From positions 1-64,000 of the forward strand of contig CAKTXZ010000014.1 in assembly GCA_934632155.1 (NCBI GenBank): 64,000 nucleotides of DNA, written 5' to 3'. Shown piece after piece: positions 1 to 8,226 of the stretch. The notes under the pieces were generated by a model, which saw only the letters and a program-made list of their open reading frames with translations, had not been told where the DNA came from and did not search any database. This DNA is from an uncultured Clostridia bacterium (GTDB lineage Bacteria > Bacillota > Clostridia > Christensenellales > Aristaeellaceae). How positions within the stretch are numbered: position 1 is the stretch's first letter; each line of letters starts with the position of its first letter. The position numbers were made by a program, and so were the translations under genes.

Positions 1-338
1 TGCTCGCCGCCCGTGAAGTTCAGCCCGTCCTCGCCCAGATACAAAAAGCCCTGCTCCGGCAGCTCAATGGGCGCTGCTGTGATGACGGAGGCGGCGTGAT
101 TGACGGTGACATGGCTTTCAAGCGTTATCGGCATACCCGGATCGTCATCCGAGCCGCGCAGGTCATATACATACAAGCCCTCCGGCAGCTTATCCCGGTC
201 GATGCGTCCGTTTGAAAACAGCGCGGGCTTGCCGAACAGCTCGACCTGCTGATATTTTTCCCCGATTTCGTCCTTATTGTGGAGCCTGGAGTGGGCGATC
301 TCATGGACGGCGGCGCAGACCGTCTGCACCTCGCTCAT
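1..338 (-). pseudogene. ArdC/LPD28-like conjugative-element protein fragment
   Basis: The minus strand encodes about 112 codons running off the left edge. The fragment opens with a zinc-peptidase helix (HEIAHSRLH, an HExxH motif) as found in ArdC/ImmA-type domains of large polyvalent proteins. It then carries a segment of the LPD28 type (YVYDLRGSDDDPG ... ITLESHVTVNH ... LNFTGGE), which is typical of large proteins in Firmicute conjugative elements. The first usable ATG is at 338; another at 353 sits directly after an in-frame TGA. Nothing resembling the long N-terminal part of such proteins lies upstream, so this looks like the surviving C-terminal half of a broken gene. The family assignment comes from motif memory and is fairly specific; the exact domain name is less certain. 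Confidence 0.6.
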
Positions 339-390
339 GCAAAAATCCCCCATTCAACGCCCGAAATCGCGAAAAAGAGGGGCTTCCCCC

Positions 391-606
391 TCAGATTTCC
401 ACCATTTTGGGAATTTTGGGCATAACGACCCTGCGGTAGCGCTCAATGAGCTTTGGAACGCCGCCGCAGAGGGTGATGGATCTTCGGATGTTGTCGCTCG
501 GCGCCGAGAGCGCGAATGCGGCCGTTACCTTTTCTTTGCCCTGCTCAATAATGAAAGAATATATGCAGGCAACGCAATGAATCGTGCGGCCTGAAACAGT
601 GCTTTC
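391..606 (-). pseudogene. Short coding relic of a conjugative element
   Basis: An open stretch between two in-frame stops reads as a plausible protein tail ending KIPKMVEI-stop. It has no ATG and no ribosome site. It lies on the same strand as, and just upstream of, the LPD28-like fragment, so it is probably another piece of the same decayed element. The family is not recognised. Chance coding in GC-rich DNA remains possible. Confidence 0.3.
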
Positions 607-615
607 TCAGCGTCA

Positions 616-644
616 TTGACTTTTTCTCAAACCGTAACTATAAT
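616..644 (+). promoter_or_regulatory. Promoter of the Rrf2-like gene
   Basis: TTGACT at 616-621 and TATAAT at 639-644 are separated by exactly 17 bp. This is a near-consensus vegetative promoter, 25 bp upstream of the ATG at 669, whose ribosome site is AGGAG. Confidence 0.75.
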
Positions 645-668
645 GGTTGCAAACAGGAGCGTGGTACG

Positions 669-1068
669 ATGAAGGCAAACGCAAGGTTTCCGGTCGCCAT
701 TCATATTTTGACATATCCCGCAATGAAAGGCCCCCGCATTACCTCGGAGGAGCTGGCGGTGAGCATCAATACAAACCCCGTCGTGGCGCGGCGGCTGAAT
801 GCCCGGCTGAAGAGGGCGGGGCTGCTGACGGTCAGCAACGGTTCGACGGCGGCGCGTCGCTCAGCCGGTCGCCGAAGGAGATCAGCCTGCTGGATGTCCG
901 CGCCGCGGAGGATGTGCTGATTTTGAAACGCCGCAGCATCCGAACGCCGAACGCCCCATCGGCGGGCATATTCTGGAGGCGATGGACAGGCCGCTTCAGA
1001 TGACGCAGGACGCAATGAAGGCGGCGCTTTCGCAATACACGATCTTGGACATTGCAGAGTATCTATGA
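669..1068 (+). pseudogene. Rrf2-family transcriptional regulator, two frameshifts
   Basis: Three consecutive reading frames together give a complete Rrf2 protein. Frame one carries the winged-helix half (MKANARFPVAIHIL ... LNARLKRAGLLTVSNG). After a shift near 842 the next frame continues with the Rrf2 wing signature (GGASLSRSPKEISLLDV). After a second shift near 936 the third frame gives HPNAERPIGGHILEAMD and ends LDIAEYL at a TGA at 1066-1068. Rrf2 proteins are dimeric repressors, some with Fe-S clusters; the usual cysteines near the middle are not evident. The likely ancestral target is the UvrA-like gene 75 bp downstream. Two shifts in 400 bp argue for a true pseudogene, although assembly error is possible. 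Confidence 0.8.
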
Positions 1069-1142
1069 GAAAAAGTATGATTTTTCTATATAATGCTATA
1101 TTTACAGAAGCTGCTGAATCGTACCCCGACGGAGGAAACGGC

Positions 1143-3632
1143 ATGAATACGAAAGACAAGCCGACCAAAATTAAGGTCAGAGGAGCCAGAGTCCACAACC
1201 TGAAAAATGTGGATGTGGACATTCCCTTAAATGGGATCGTGGGCATTGCGGGCGTGTCGGGCTCCGGAAAAAGCTCCCTTGCTCTTGGCGTGCTGTACGC
1301 CGAGGGCTCCCGGCGGTATCTGGAATCCCTGTCCACTTATACAAGGCGGCGCATGACACAGGCGGCGCGCGCCGATGTGGACGAGGTGCTGTACGTCCCT
1401 GCCGCCCTCGCCCTGCACCAAAGGCCCGCCGTTCCCGGTATCCGCTCCACCTTCGGGACGGGGACGGAGCTGCTCAACAGCCTGCGGCTGATGTTCTCCC
1501 GCCTCTCCAGTCATCGCTGCCCCAACGGTCACTATGTGAAGCCAAGTATCCATGTGGCGGCGATGAACGGAGAATTGGTCTGCCCGGAATGCGGCGAGCA
1601 TTTCTACGCGCCGGGCGCGGAGGATCTTGCGTTTAATTCCACCGGAGCTTGTAAGTGCTGCGGCGGCACAGGAATGGTTCGGACGGTTGATACGGACTCC
1701 CTTGTTCCCGATGATTCACTTACCATTGATGAGGGCGCAGTCGCCCCGTGGAACAGCCTGATGTGGTCGCTGATGACCGACGTCTGCCGGGCGATGGGCG
1801 TGCGTACCGATGTACCGTTCCGCAATCTGACCGAGCATGAAAAAGAGATTGTTTATCACGGTCCCGCAGAGAAAAAGCATATTTTTTATCATCCAAAAGG
1901 CTCTAACCAAGCGGGAGAACTGGATTTCACCTATTTCAATGCCGTCTATACCGTAGAAAACGCCCTTGCGAAGGTGAAGGATGAAAAGGGCATGAAGCGG
2001 GTGGAGAAGTTTCTGAAAGAGGAGGTCTGCCCGGAGTGCGGCGGCACACGGCTTTCGGAGGAAGCCAGAGCGCCGCGGCTCATGGGCATTTCACTGGCAG
2101 ATGCCTGTAAGATGACACTGAAGGACTCCATCACATGGGTGAAGCACGTGCCGGAGTCTCTGCCAGAAGAAATGCGGAATATGGCGGAGAATATCTGCGA
2201 GTCCTATCTGGAGGTCGCGGCAAGGCTGATGGATTTGGGGCTGGACTATCTGACGCTGGACAGGGCCTCCTCCACGCTCTCCACAGGGGAGCGGCAGCGG
2301 ATGCAGCTTGCAAGGGCGGTGCGCAACCGGACGACGGGTGTTTTGTATGTTCTGGACGAGCCTTCCATCGGTCTGCATCCGGCGAACATCGTCGGTCTGA
2401 ACGGCGTGATGCACGATCTTGTCCGGGACGGAAACTCCGTCCTGCTGGTTGACCACGACACGCAGATTTTGAAAGAATCCGACTGGCTCGTTGAAATGGG
2501 GCGCGGCGCGGGAGCGGACGGCGGTACGGTGATCGCCGAGGGGACGATACGGGGCATTGCGGAAAACAAGGCCTCCGTGATTGGGCCGTATCTGTCCGGC
2601 ACGGCCATAAACAGAAGCCGACCGGATCGAAAGCCCGATTTTTCGGACGGCGTCATCCACATGGAGACCGGCTCTATTCATACGGTCAAGCCGCTCACGG
2701 TGGATATTCCCAAGCGTCGGCTGACCGTCATCACCGGCGTGTCCGGTTCGGGAAAGACAACGATGGTGCTGGAAAGCCTTGTTCCCGCGCTGGAAGCTCT
2801 TTGTTACGGTAAGCGGATGCCAGATCATGTCAAAAAAATCGAAGCAGGCGGCATTCATCAGGTCAAGCTGATTGACGCGACGCCCATCGGCGTGAATGTG
2901 CGCTCCACGGTCGCCACCTATGCGAATATACATGACGAGCTGCGAAAGATCTACGGCGGAACGGCGGAGGCAAAGCGGCAGGGCTTCAAAGCCGGGGACT
3001 TCTCCTACAATACAGGAAGCCTGCGCTGCCCGGTCTGCGACGGAACGGGAACGATTTCTCTTGATATTCAGTTCCTCCCCGATGTGGACATTCCCTGTCC
3101 GGAGTGCCGCGGTTCGCGCTATGGAAAGCAGGCGAAGCTGATCCGTTACACCAACAAGGACGGTGAGGAACGCTCCCTGCCGGAGCTGATGAATATGGAT
3201 GTGAATACGGCGCTGCATTACTGCCGCCACATGGATTCGGTTCGCCCCAAGCTGGAAATTCTGCGCGATCTGGGGCTGGGCTATCTGACGCTGGGGGAGG
3301 AAACGCCGTCCCTCTCCGGCGGCGAGGCGCAGCGACTGAAGCTGGCCAGCGAGATGGGCAGGAAGCAGACGGATTCGGTTTTTGTGTTCGACGAGCCGAC
3401 CATCGGCCTGCACCCGCAGGACGTGGAAACGCTGTTGAAGGTGTTCGACGCCCTGATTGGCAACGGCGCGACGGTCGTTGTTATCGAGCATGATCTGGAC
3501 GTCATCCGCAGCGCCGACCATCTCATCGACATGGGGCCGGAGGGCGGAGAGGACGGCGGCAGGATCGTCGCCTGCGGCTCACAGAAGGACATTCGGAGCT
3601 GTAAGGAGAGCATTACGGGAAAATTCATCTGA
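1143..3632 (+). CDS. UvrA-like ABC ATPase (UvrA2/drug-resistance type)
   Basis: This 829-residue paralogue of excinuclease subunit A is about 110 residues shorter than canonical UvrA. It has two ABC cassettes: Walker A motifs GVSGSGKSSL (about residue 37) and GVSGSGKTTM (about 531), and signature motifs LSTGERQR (about 378) and LSGGEAQR (about 722), each followed by an EPSIGLHP or EPTIGLHP block. Two four-cysteine zinc modules occur near 147-172 and 628-655. UvrA-like proteins of this short class are linked to resistance to DNA-intercalating drugs or damage tolerance rather than to the UvrBC pathway. The start at 1143 is chosen for GGAGG nine bases upstream; an in-frame ATG at 1065 lacks a site. 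It follows a broken Rrf2 gene and sits among conjugative-element remnants, so it may be cargo of that element. Confidence 0.9.
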   Translation: MNTKDKPTKIKVRGARVHNLKNVDVDIPLNGIVGIAGVSGSGKSSLALGVLYAEGSRRYLESLSTYTRRRMTQAARADVDEVLYVPAALALHQRPAVPGIRSTFGTGTELLNSLRLMFSRLSSHRCPNGHYVKPSIHVAAMNGELVCPECGEHFYAPGAEDLAFNSTGACKCCGGTGMVRTVDTDSLVPDDSLTIDEGAVAPWNSLMWSLMTDVCRAMGVRTDVPFRNLTEHEKEIVYHGPAEKKHIFYHPKGSNQAGELDFTYFNAVYTVENALAKVKDEKGMKRVEKFLKEEVCPECGGTRLSEEARAPRLMGISLADACKMTLKDSITWVKHVPESLPEEMRNMAENICESYLEVAARLMDLGLDYLTLDRASSTLSTGERQRMQLARAVRNRTTGVLYVLDEPSIGLHPANIVGLNGVMHDLVRDGNSVLLVDHDTQILKESDWLVEMGRGAGADGGTVIAEGTIRGIAENKASVIGPYLSGTAINRSRPDRKPDFSDGVIHMETGSIHTVKPLTVDIPKRRLTVITGVSGSGKTTMVLESLVPALEALCYGKRMPDHVKKIEAGGIHQVKLIDATPIGVNVRSTVATYANIHDELRKIYGGTAEAKRQGFKAGDFSYNTGSLRCPVCDGTGTISLDIQFLPDVDIPCPECRGSRYGKQAKLIRYTNKDGEERSLPELMNMDVNTALHYCRHMDSVRPKLEILRDLGLGYLTLGEETPSLSGGEAQRLKLASEMGRKQTDSVFVFDEPTIGLHPQDVETLLKVFDALIGNGATVVVIEHDLDVIRSADHLIDMGPEGGEDGGRIVACGSQKDIRSCKESITGKFI

Positions 3633-3757
3633 AGCTTGCCGGCATTCTCCGTTTAATAGTACAATGAAAAAATGATACATAAAAAGCTGCGGACTGATAC
3701 CGAAGTTTTTGTAGGATACGGTGCAGTCTCTGAAAAGGGGCTGCACCGTGTTCTGGT

Positions 3758-4170
3758 TTATGCAGAAAGCTTGAACTGCTGCGGGTTTTGGCAGATTTCC
3801 TCCATTGCAGCCTGTATCTCTTTTTCCGCAGGAATAGAGAACAGCCCAACGGCGGTGAAGTAAATATCTGCCTTGACCTTTTTGGTTTCCTTATCCTTGC
3901 TGTGGATCTCGATACGGCGGATCAGCGCATTGACGATCTCCGGCGTAAGCTGCCGGATATCCGTATCGTCCCGCAGCGCTTTCATCAGCGGCCTCAAATC
4001 CACCTTGGTTTGTCCCACATCCAGCAGCTTTTTCTTGCCGTCAGCGATAAGTTCCAGCAGCTCCTTCTGCTCCTTTTCGTAGCTGGCGGTCATTTTTATA
4101 AAACGCTCATCGGTGATTTTGCCGGAGATATTCGCTTCAAACAGCCCTTCAATGGCCTTGTCGATGGCTT
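3758..4170 (-). pseudogene. C-terminal fragment of a large serine recombinase (DUF4368)
   Basis: The minus strand carries about 135 codons matching the C-terminal end of large serine recombinases of the TnpX/TndX kind. These are the coiled-coil region (LFEANISGKITDERFIKM ... EKEQKELLELIADGK) and the DUF4368 core (LTPEIVNALIRRIEIHSKDK ... VKADIYFTAVGLF). Reading frame and similarity stop at about 4170-4190, so the resolvase catalytic domain and most of the recombinase domain are missing. Full-length relatives have 500-560 residues. The fragment marks one edge of a former conjugative or mobilisable element covering the left part of the window, and it cannot be active. Confidence 0.85.
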
Positions 4171-4339
4171 GGCTACGATATGGTCTCCCTCCGCTGCGGC
4201 CGCGATCCCGCTATTGTCTGCGATCGTCTCATGCGACGGACGCTCTTGGGCCAACGGATGGAGGAGACGCCGACACGCAGAGAACGGAATCAAGTGCGGA
4301 GAAGGTATGCAAGACCGCACTTCAGAAACAGAAAGCATG

Positions 4340-4370
4340 AAAAAAGCCGCCGGGGAGCCAATCTCCCCGG
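4340..4370 (-). terminator. Rho-independent terminator after the DUF1254 gene
   Basis: On the minus strand CCGGGGAG-attgg-CTCCCCGG (4350-4370) is followed by cggc and a run of T. It lies about 190 bp past the stop of the DUF1254/DUF1214 gene and is the first clear terminator in that direction. Confidence 0.75.
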
Positions 4371-4377
4371 CAGCTTC

Positions 4378-4522
4378 AGGCTGTTGAAAAAGCAGCGAAC
4401 AAATGTGCAGGATGCAACGAAGGGCGGCCAGCCCTTCATTTTCATTCGTATCGCCCGGCTTTTCCGGGCGGGGAGATTTTGCGGAGCGTTCGCGCAGCAA
4501 CATCATTTCCGCAGCTTTTTTG
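4378..4522 (+). repeat. Dispersed palindromic repeat, copy A
   Basis: About 145 bp made of short palindromes, including GAAGGGCGGCCAGCCCTTC and CGCCCGGCTTTTCCGGGCG, then a tract ending in CATCATTTCCGCAG. Nearly the same sequence recurs inverted at 24186-24350 (copy B), and its right part recurs at 58929-59042 (copy C). It has no coding capacity. It may be a MITE- or REP-like element. Confidence 0.75.
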
Positions 4523-4561
4523 TGATCTATGAAAGGCCGGATCACAAAACCAGCCCTCCTT

Positions 4562-5932
4562 TTAGTCGATCGCCGTAATGACCGGCGCCGTCCATGTCTT
4601 GAGTGCATCCATATCCGGCGTATAGATACGCATATACAGATGAAAGCCGCCGTCGCCGGCCGGAAGCCAGTTTGTTGTATCCGCCGGCGCGTCCTTCGAC
4701 AGGATCACATCCACAGAGCCGTCGGCATTCCGCTTCAACCCCGAACGGTCGTTGATACAGTAGCGGTCGATGGGGTTATCGATAAGGAAATCGTCATCGC
4801 CGTATGCGGTGATCGACCAGAAGCCGCCGTCCAGAACCTGCGGATCGCTTTCAAAATGGAGCATATAGGACTTTTCTCCTGTCAGGAGATTTCCATCGGC
4901 ATCCTTATCCGTCTTGGGATACAGGGCGACCTCCACGGTATTGGCTCCAAGCCCGGCGATCGCCACCAGTGCGCGGTAGGCATATTCCGTACCGAAATCC
5001 CCGATCGGCGCGCCGAAATAGCTCCACTGCCCCAGCTTGTTTGAATACTTCATGCCCTCTGCCACAAGCTTCGGCCGAAGGCCCTGAAGCATCTTCTGCC
5101 AGCTTGCCTGAATATCCCCGGTCAGAACAGACGCGTCAAATTCCATACCGGGGCCAACCTGGACCGCCGCCAGCTTTTCCAGTATTTCCGCATCGGCGGC
5201 GGACGGCGGATTGTTCTCCATCAGCGCGTTTGCCTTGCTGAAGAACGTGACCGGATCCAGCGAAAGCACCTTGTTGATGGGGACATAGCTGTTTTCCTCC
5301 TGATAGCTCCCCTTCGGGGGCTGGTACGCGCCTCCGCTCAGGTAGGCGGAAAGCGGCAAAAGCTGCATCTGCGCCTGAATGGCATATACATTCGGAAGAT
5401 CCGCCTCGCCGGAGAGCACCGTTCTGGTGATGGACCACGCCATAGCGGTAGGAACATCGATGCGGGTCACGTCCTCCGGCAGGTCACCGCTCCAATTTGC
5501 GCGCGTGATCGCATAGGCTCCGGCACGGTCGAGGACAGCGGCGGTATTGGTCCACGCGTCAAGCACCTGCACCTTGCAGAAACGATCCGTTTCCGGCAGC
5601 ACATAGACCATCGGCTCCTCGCTCAGGTCGTACCACACCTGCGAATAAATGGTGTCCACATTGGGACTGACCACGTTTTTGAACTGCGCGTTGGCCAGCG
5701 CTACGCCGTGCATGAACTGATTGACAGGCGCCTTGCCGGGCACGGCTGCCTCCGTATTCGTTGCGGAGGTCTTCGTTGCGTCCATCAGCACCAGCGGAAA
5801 TGCGTAAATGTAAGCCTTTTCGATGGTTTCCCACACGTCTCCGGCAGGCGGAGCCTCCTCCGACCTGGCAGTTCCTGCATAACAGGACAGCAGCATGGCC
5901 ATGCAGAGCAGCAGTGTTGCGATTTTCTTCAT
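4562..5932 (-). CDS. Secreted DUF1254/DUF1214 domain protein
   Basis: The 456-residue protein has a signal peptide (MKKIATLLLCMAMLLSCYAG) whose LLSC could act as a lipobox, so it is exported and perhaps lipid-anchored. Residues of about 40-180 match DUF1254 (AYIYAFPLVLMDATK ... SPNVDTIYSQVWYDLSEEPMVY) and about 310-450 match DUF1214 (TEYAYRALVAIAGLGANT ... GGFWSITAYGDDDFL). This pair of domains is widespread in bacteria and the biochemical role is unknown. The start at 5932 follows AAGGAGG; a longer reading to 6025 has no ribosome site. It lies 89 bp downstream of a TetR regulator on the same strand, presumably in one transcript under its control. Confidence 0.9.
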   Translation of the reverse strand: MKKIATLLLCMAMLLSCYAGTARSEEAPPAGDVWETIEKAYIYAFPLVLMDATKTSATNTEAAVPGKAPVNQFMHGVALANAQFKNVVSPNVDTIYSQVWYDLSEEPMVYVLPETDRFCKVQVLDAWTNTAAVLDRAGAYAITRANWSGDLPEDVTRIDVPTAMAWSITRTVLSGEADLPNVYAIQAQMQLLPLSAYLSGGAYQPPKGSYQEENSYVPINKVLSLDPVTFFSKANALMENNPPSAADAEILEKLAAVQVGPGMEFDASVLTGDIQASWQKMLQGLRPKLVAEGMKYSNKLGQWSYFGAPIGDFGTEYAYRALVAIAGLGANTVEVALYPKTDKDADGNLLTGEKSYMLHFESDPQVLDGGFWSITAYGDDDFLIDNPIDRYCINDRSGLKRNADGSVDVILSKDAPADTTNWLPAGDGGFHLYMRIYTPDMDALKTWTAPVITAID

Positions 5933-6021
5933 ATTTATTTTCCTCCTTATATGATATGGAACAGCTTGATCGGCAGTCGATTCCTTGCCGGTTTCCCTTA
6001 CGGCTCGATCATACCTGCTGC

Positions 6022-6735
6022 TCATTTAAAAGAGAACGGGATGCTCTCCTCCGGCAATTTCGTTCCTTCCGCTTCGCACCAGCGCAGGATCATCTCCTGT
6101 ACAATGCGAAGCTCCTCGGTGTAGTCCGCATTGCTGCGGCTGGCCCAAACGACCCCCTGCGCGTAGCGCTCCGCCATGGACAGCATCCCGACGGCAACAA
6201 CGGAAAACAGCACGTCCTCTGAAACGTCCGTGCGAATGCTGCGATCCTCCCGCGCACGCAAATAGGCTGCGTGAAAAGCGGCCCGAACGGGCTGCAGCGG
6301 GCCCAGATGCTCCTGCAGATTTTTCATCTGCGTGCGCTGACGGCAAATGAAGGCCTTGTAGTTTTCGCTGAAGCGCAGCAGCGCAGGCTGTCTCAGATAA
6401 AGACTGATCGTCCAGTCCGTGTAATAGCGGATCATCTCATAGGCGGTGAAATTCATGAATTTTTCCATGCCGCACCGCTCTGCAGCCAGCGCCCATTCCC
6501 TGCTCCATGCCGCCGCGCTGATGGCAACGACCAGCTTTTCCTTGGTCTGGTAGTACTTGAACAGCGTCGTCGGCCCTACGCCGGCCGCCGCCGCGACAGC
6601 GTTCATGCTGACCGATTCGATCCCCTGCGCGGAAAAAAGCGCGAGCCCCGCCTCCAAAATCCGCGTTCTTCTGCGGGATTCTTCCCGCAGATCCTTTTCA
6701 GCGTTCCTCGGCACAGATCGTCCCCCATTCTGCAT
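6022..6735 (-). CDS. TetR-family transcriptional regulator
   Basis: About 237 residues. The N-terminal TetR helix-turn-helix is clear at about residues 20-67 (ILEAGLALFSAQGIESVSM ... VGPTTLFKYYQTKEKLV). The all-helical C-terminal part is the ligand and dimer domain and is not assignable to a subfamily. The ATG at 6735 has no strong ribosome site; a GTG at 6714 (giving MPRNAEKD) with GGGGG upstream is a good alternative. The promoter at 6767-6794 and a 13-bp palindrome at 6747-6759 just downstream of it suggest autorepression. The co-directional DUF1254 gene is the probable second target. Confidence 0.9.
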   Translation of the reverse strand: MQNGGRSVPRNAEKDLREESRRRTRILEAGLALFSAQGIESVSMNAVAAAAGVGPTTLFKYYQTKEKLVVAISAAAWSREWALAAERCGMEKFMNFTAYEMIRYYTDWTISLYLRQPALLRFSENYKAFICRQRTQMKNLQEHLGPLQPVRAAFHAAYLRAREDRSIRTDVSEDVLFSVVAVGMLSMAERYAQGVVWASRSNADYTEELRIVQEMILRWCEAEGTKLPEESIPFSFK

Positions 6736-6746
6736 TGTCCACAAAA

Positions 6747-6759
6747 GAAGCGGCGCTTC
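6747..6759. promoter_or_regulatory. Candidate TetR operator
   Basis: GAAGCGGCGCTTC is a perfect palindrome between the -10 element and the start codon of the TetR gene, where a bound repressor would block transcription. The assignment rests on position only. Confidence 0.45.
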
Positions 6760-6766
6760 GCTTGTT

Positions 6767-6794
6767 ATTATACAGCAGACGCCCGGATTGTCAA
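6767..6794 (-). promoter_or_regulatory. Promoter of the TetR-DUF1254 transcript
   Basis: On the minus strand TTGACA (6794-6789) and TATAAT (6772-6767) are 16 bp apart, both full consensus. Confidence 0.8.
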
Positions 6795-6960
6795 CTGCCT
6801 TTTAGATCGGAACCCTTGCATCGGGCGCAGGTTTGTCCAACATAGTGGACGGCGAGGTTCGCGGGATACCTCCGGCGGAGGAGTCTCATGGGCGGGCTGT
6901 TAGAGCGTCGGTTGCGGACAGGGAGCTGCTTTGCAAAGTCGTCAAGTGCGTAGAAAGAAT

Positions 6961-7850
6961 GAACGGAGCAGCCGCCCTTTACCATTCCCGCCGAGCGGAG
7001 CACCCAGACCAATGCGCCCGGCAGGCCGGGAAGCCTGACGCAGCTGGCGGGCGACGATGTGTACGACGACCTGCTGCTGACAGCGACCTGCTTTGTCTCC
7101 GATCCGGCGCAGAGCCCGGCTATTGCCGCATGGCTGAAGGGCCGCGGCACGGTCACCTTTGCCAACCGGAAGGGCGGATATTACAAGGCGCGGATCGCCA
7201 ACCAGATCACCTTTGAAAAGGCGCTGCGCGGGAATCCTCACCGCGCTTTTTCCGTAAACTTCCGCTGCTTCCCGTTTTGGTATCAGGAGGATACGAACAC
7301 AACGGTTGCGGACAGGATTCAGGCGCATGTGAAATCCCTGAGCACCCTGTCCGTGGCCATCACGGCGGCAGGCGTTTACGGAAGCACCATTTCTTCCTAC
7401 CGTACCTCGCTGGACGGCGTGACCTATACCGCCGCGTCCTTCACGGTATCGAAACGGCTCTCCGCAGCGGGAGGCATGGCGATTACCGTCACGGCACTGA
7501 CAGCCGGGGCCGGACGGCGACGTACACAAAGGCCATCACGGTGCTGGATTACGCGGTACCCTCCATCCGGCAGTTTTCCGTTGAACGGTGCAATTCGGAC
7601 GGGTCGGCAGCGCGGCTGGACAGCGCCAAGGTACGATACAGCTTTCAGGGAAGCGTCACCGCGCTGAATAACAAGAACGGCCTGTCCTGCGTGGTGAACT
7701 ACAAGCTGAAAAGCGCGTCCGCATGGACGACCGCCGAGCAGATAGCCATCACCAGCTACAGCCTGAGCGCGGTGAACAAGCTGCTGACCCAGACATACGA
7801 CGCGCTGAACAGCTACGACCTGAAGGTGCGCCTGTCCGATCCTGCCTCCG
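6961..7850 (+). pseudogene. Prophage tail protein relic (Dit-like plus DUF859-like)
   Basis: The upstream part resembles a siphovirus distal tail protein (GRPGSLTQLAGDDVYDDLL ... GTVTFANRKGGYYKARIAN ... RGNPHRAFSVNFRCFPFWYQ). It runs directly into repeats of DUF859/minor-tail type (AGVYGSTISSYRTSLDG ... GGMAITVTAL), and after a frameshift near 7503 continues as TATYTKAITVLDYAVPSIRQF ... YDLKVRLSD. Stops block any start upstream of 6961, and similarity ends at about 7845. No other phage genes surround it. It is an isolated, 5'-truncated, frameshifted remnant. Confidence 0.75.
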
Positions 7851-8087
7851 GTTTTCTTCACTCCGCCCAGAACCGCGATGGCCGCAGCCGCAGATGTCGC
7901 GCCTGTGCCACCGTAGGCGATGGCCGGCGGAGAAGAGAGCGTCTGCGGGTATCCGCATTCGATATGTCCGGAGGCTTCGGCCGCCTTGCCGACGCCGGCC
8001 CCGGCGCCGTCTGCGAGGAAGTCCGGAATCATGCCCTTGGCGCCGATGCTGACAAACCGCTCCACGCAGTGGAAATAGCATTATTTC
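7850..8087 (-). pseudogene. Inverted 3' segment of the tail-protein relic
   Basis: On the minus strand this reads FHCVERFVSIGAKGMIPDFL, then DGAGAGVGKAAEASGHIECGYP and IAYGGTGATSAAAAIAVLGG. In DUF859-type tail proteins this block directly follows the LKVRLSD-like motif that ends the plus-strand piece at 7845. The segment therefore appears to be the next part of the same gene, flipped in place. Confidence 0.6.
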
Positions 8088-8146
8088 ACGGCAGTTATAT
8101 ATACGCCCAAAACGGAGTTGTTTTCTCGAGCTTCCGCCTTTTTGTT

Positions 8147-8173
8147 GGGGCTTCGGGCGACAGCCCCTTTTTT
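8147..8173 (+). terminator. Rho-independent terminator
   Basis: GGGGCT (8147-8152) pairs with AGCCCC (8162-8167) and is followed by six T. It is probably the old terminator of the tail module and now separates it from the convergent regulator gene. Confidence 0.65.
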
Positions 8174-8226
8174 CCTTGGAGCCCGTCGCGTGAATAACGG
8201 GCGGAGCGCCAATTGAAAGCCTGAAA

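Noticed and set aside
2091..3521. Long minus-strand open frame opposite the UvrA-like gene
   Set aside because: It lies wholly within a clear coding gene on the other strand; composition is that of an antisense shadow in GC-rich DNA and it has no ribosome site.
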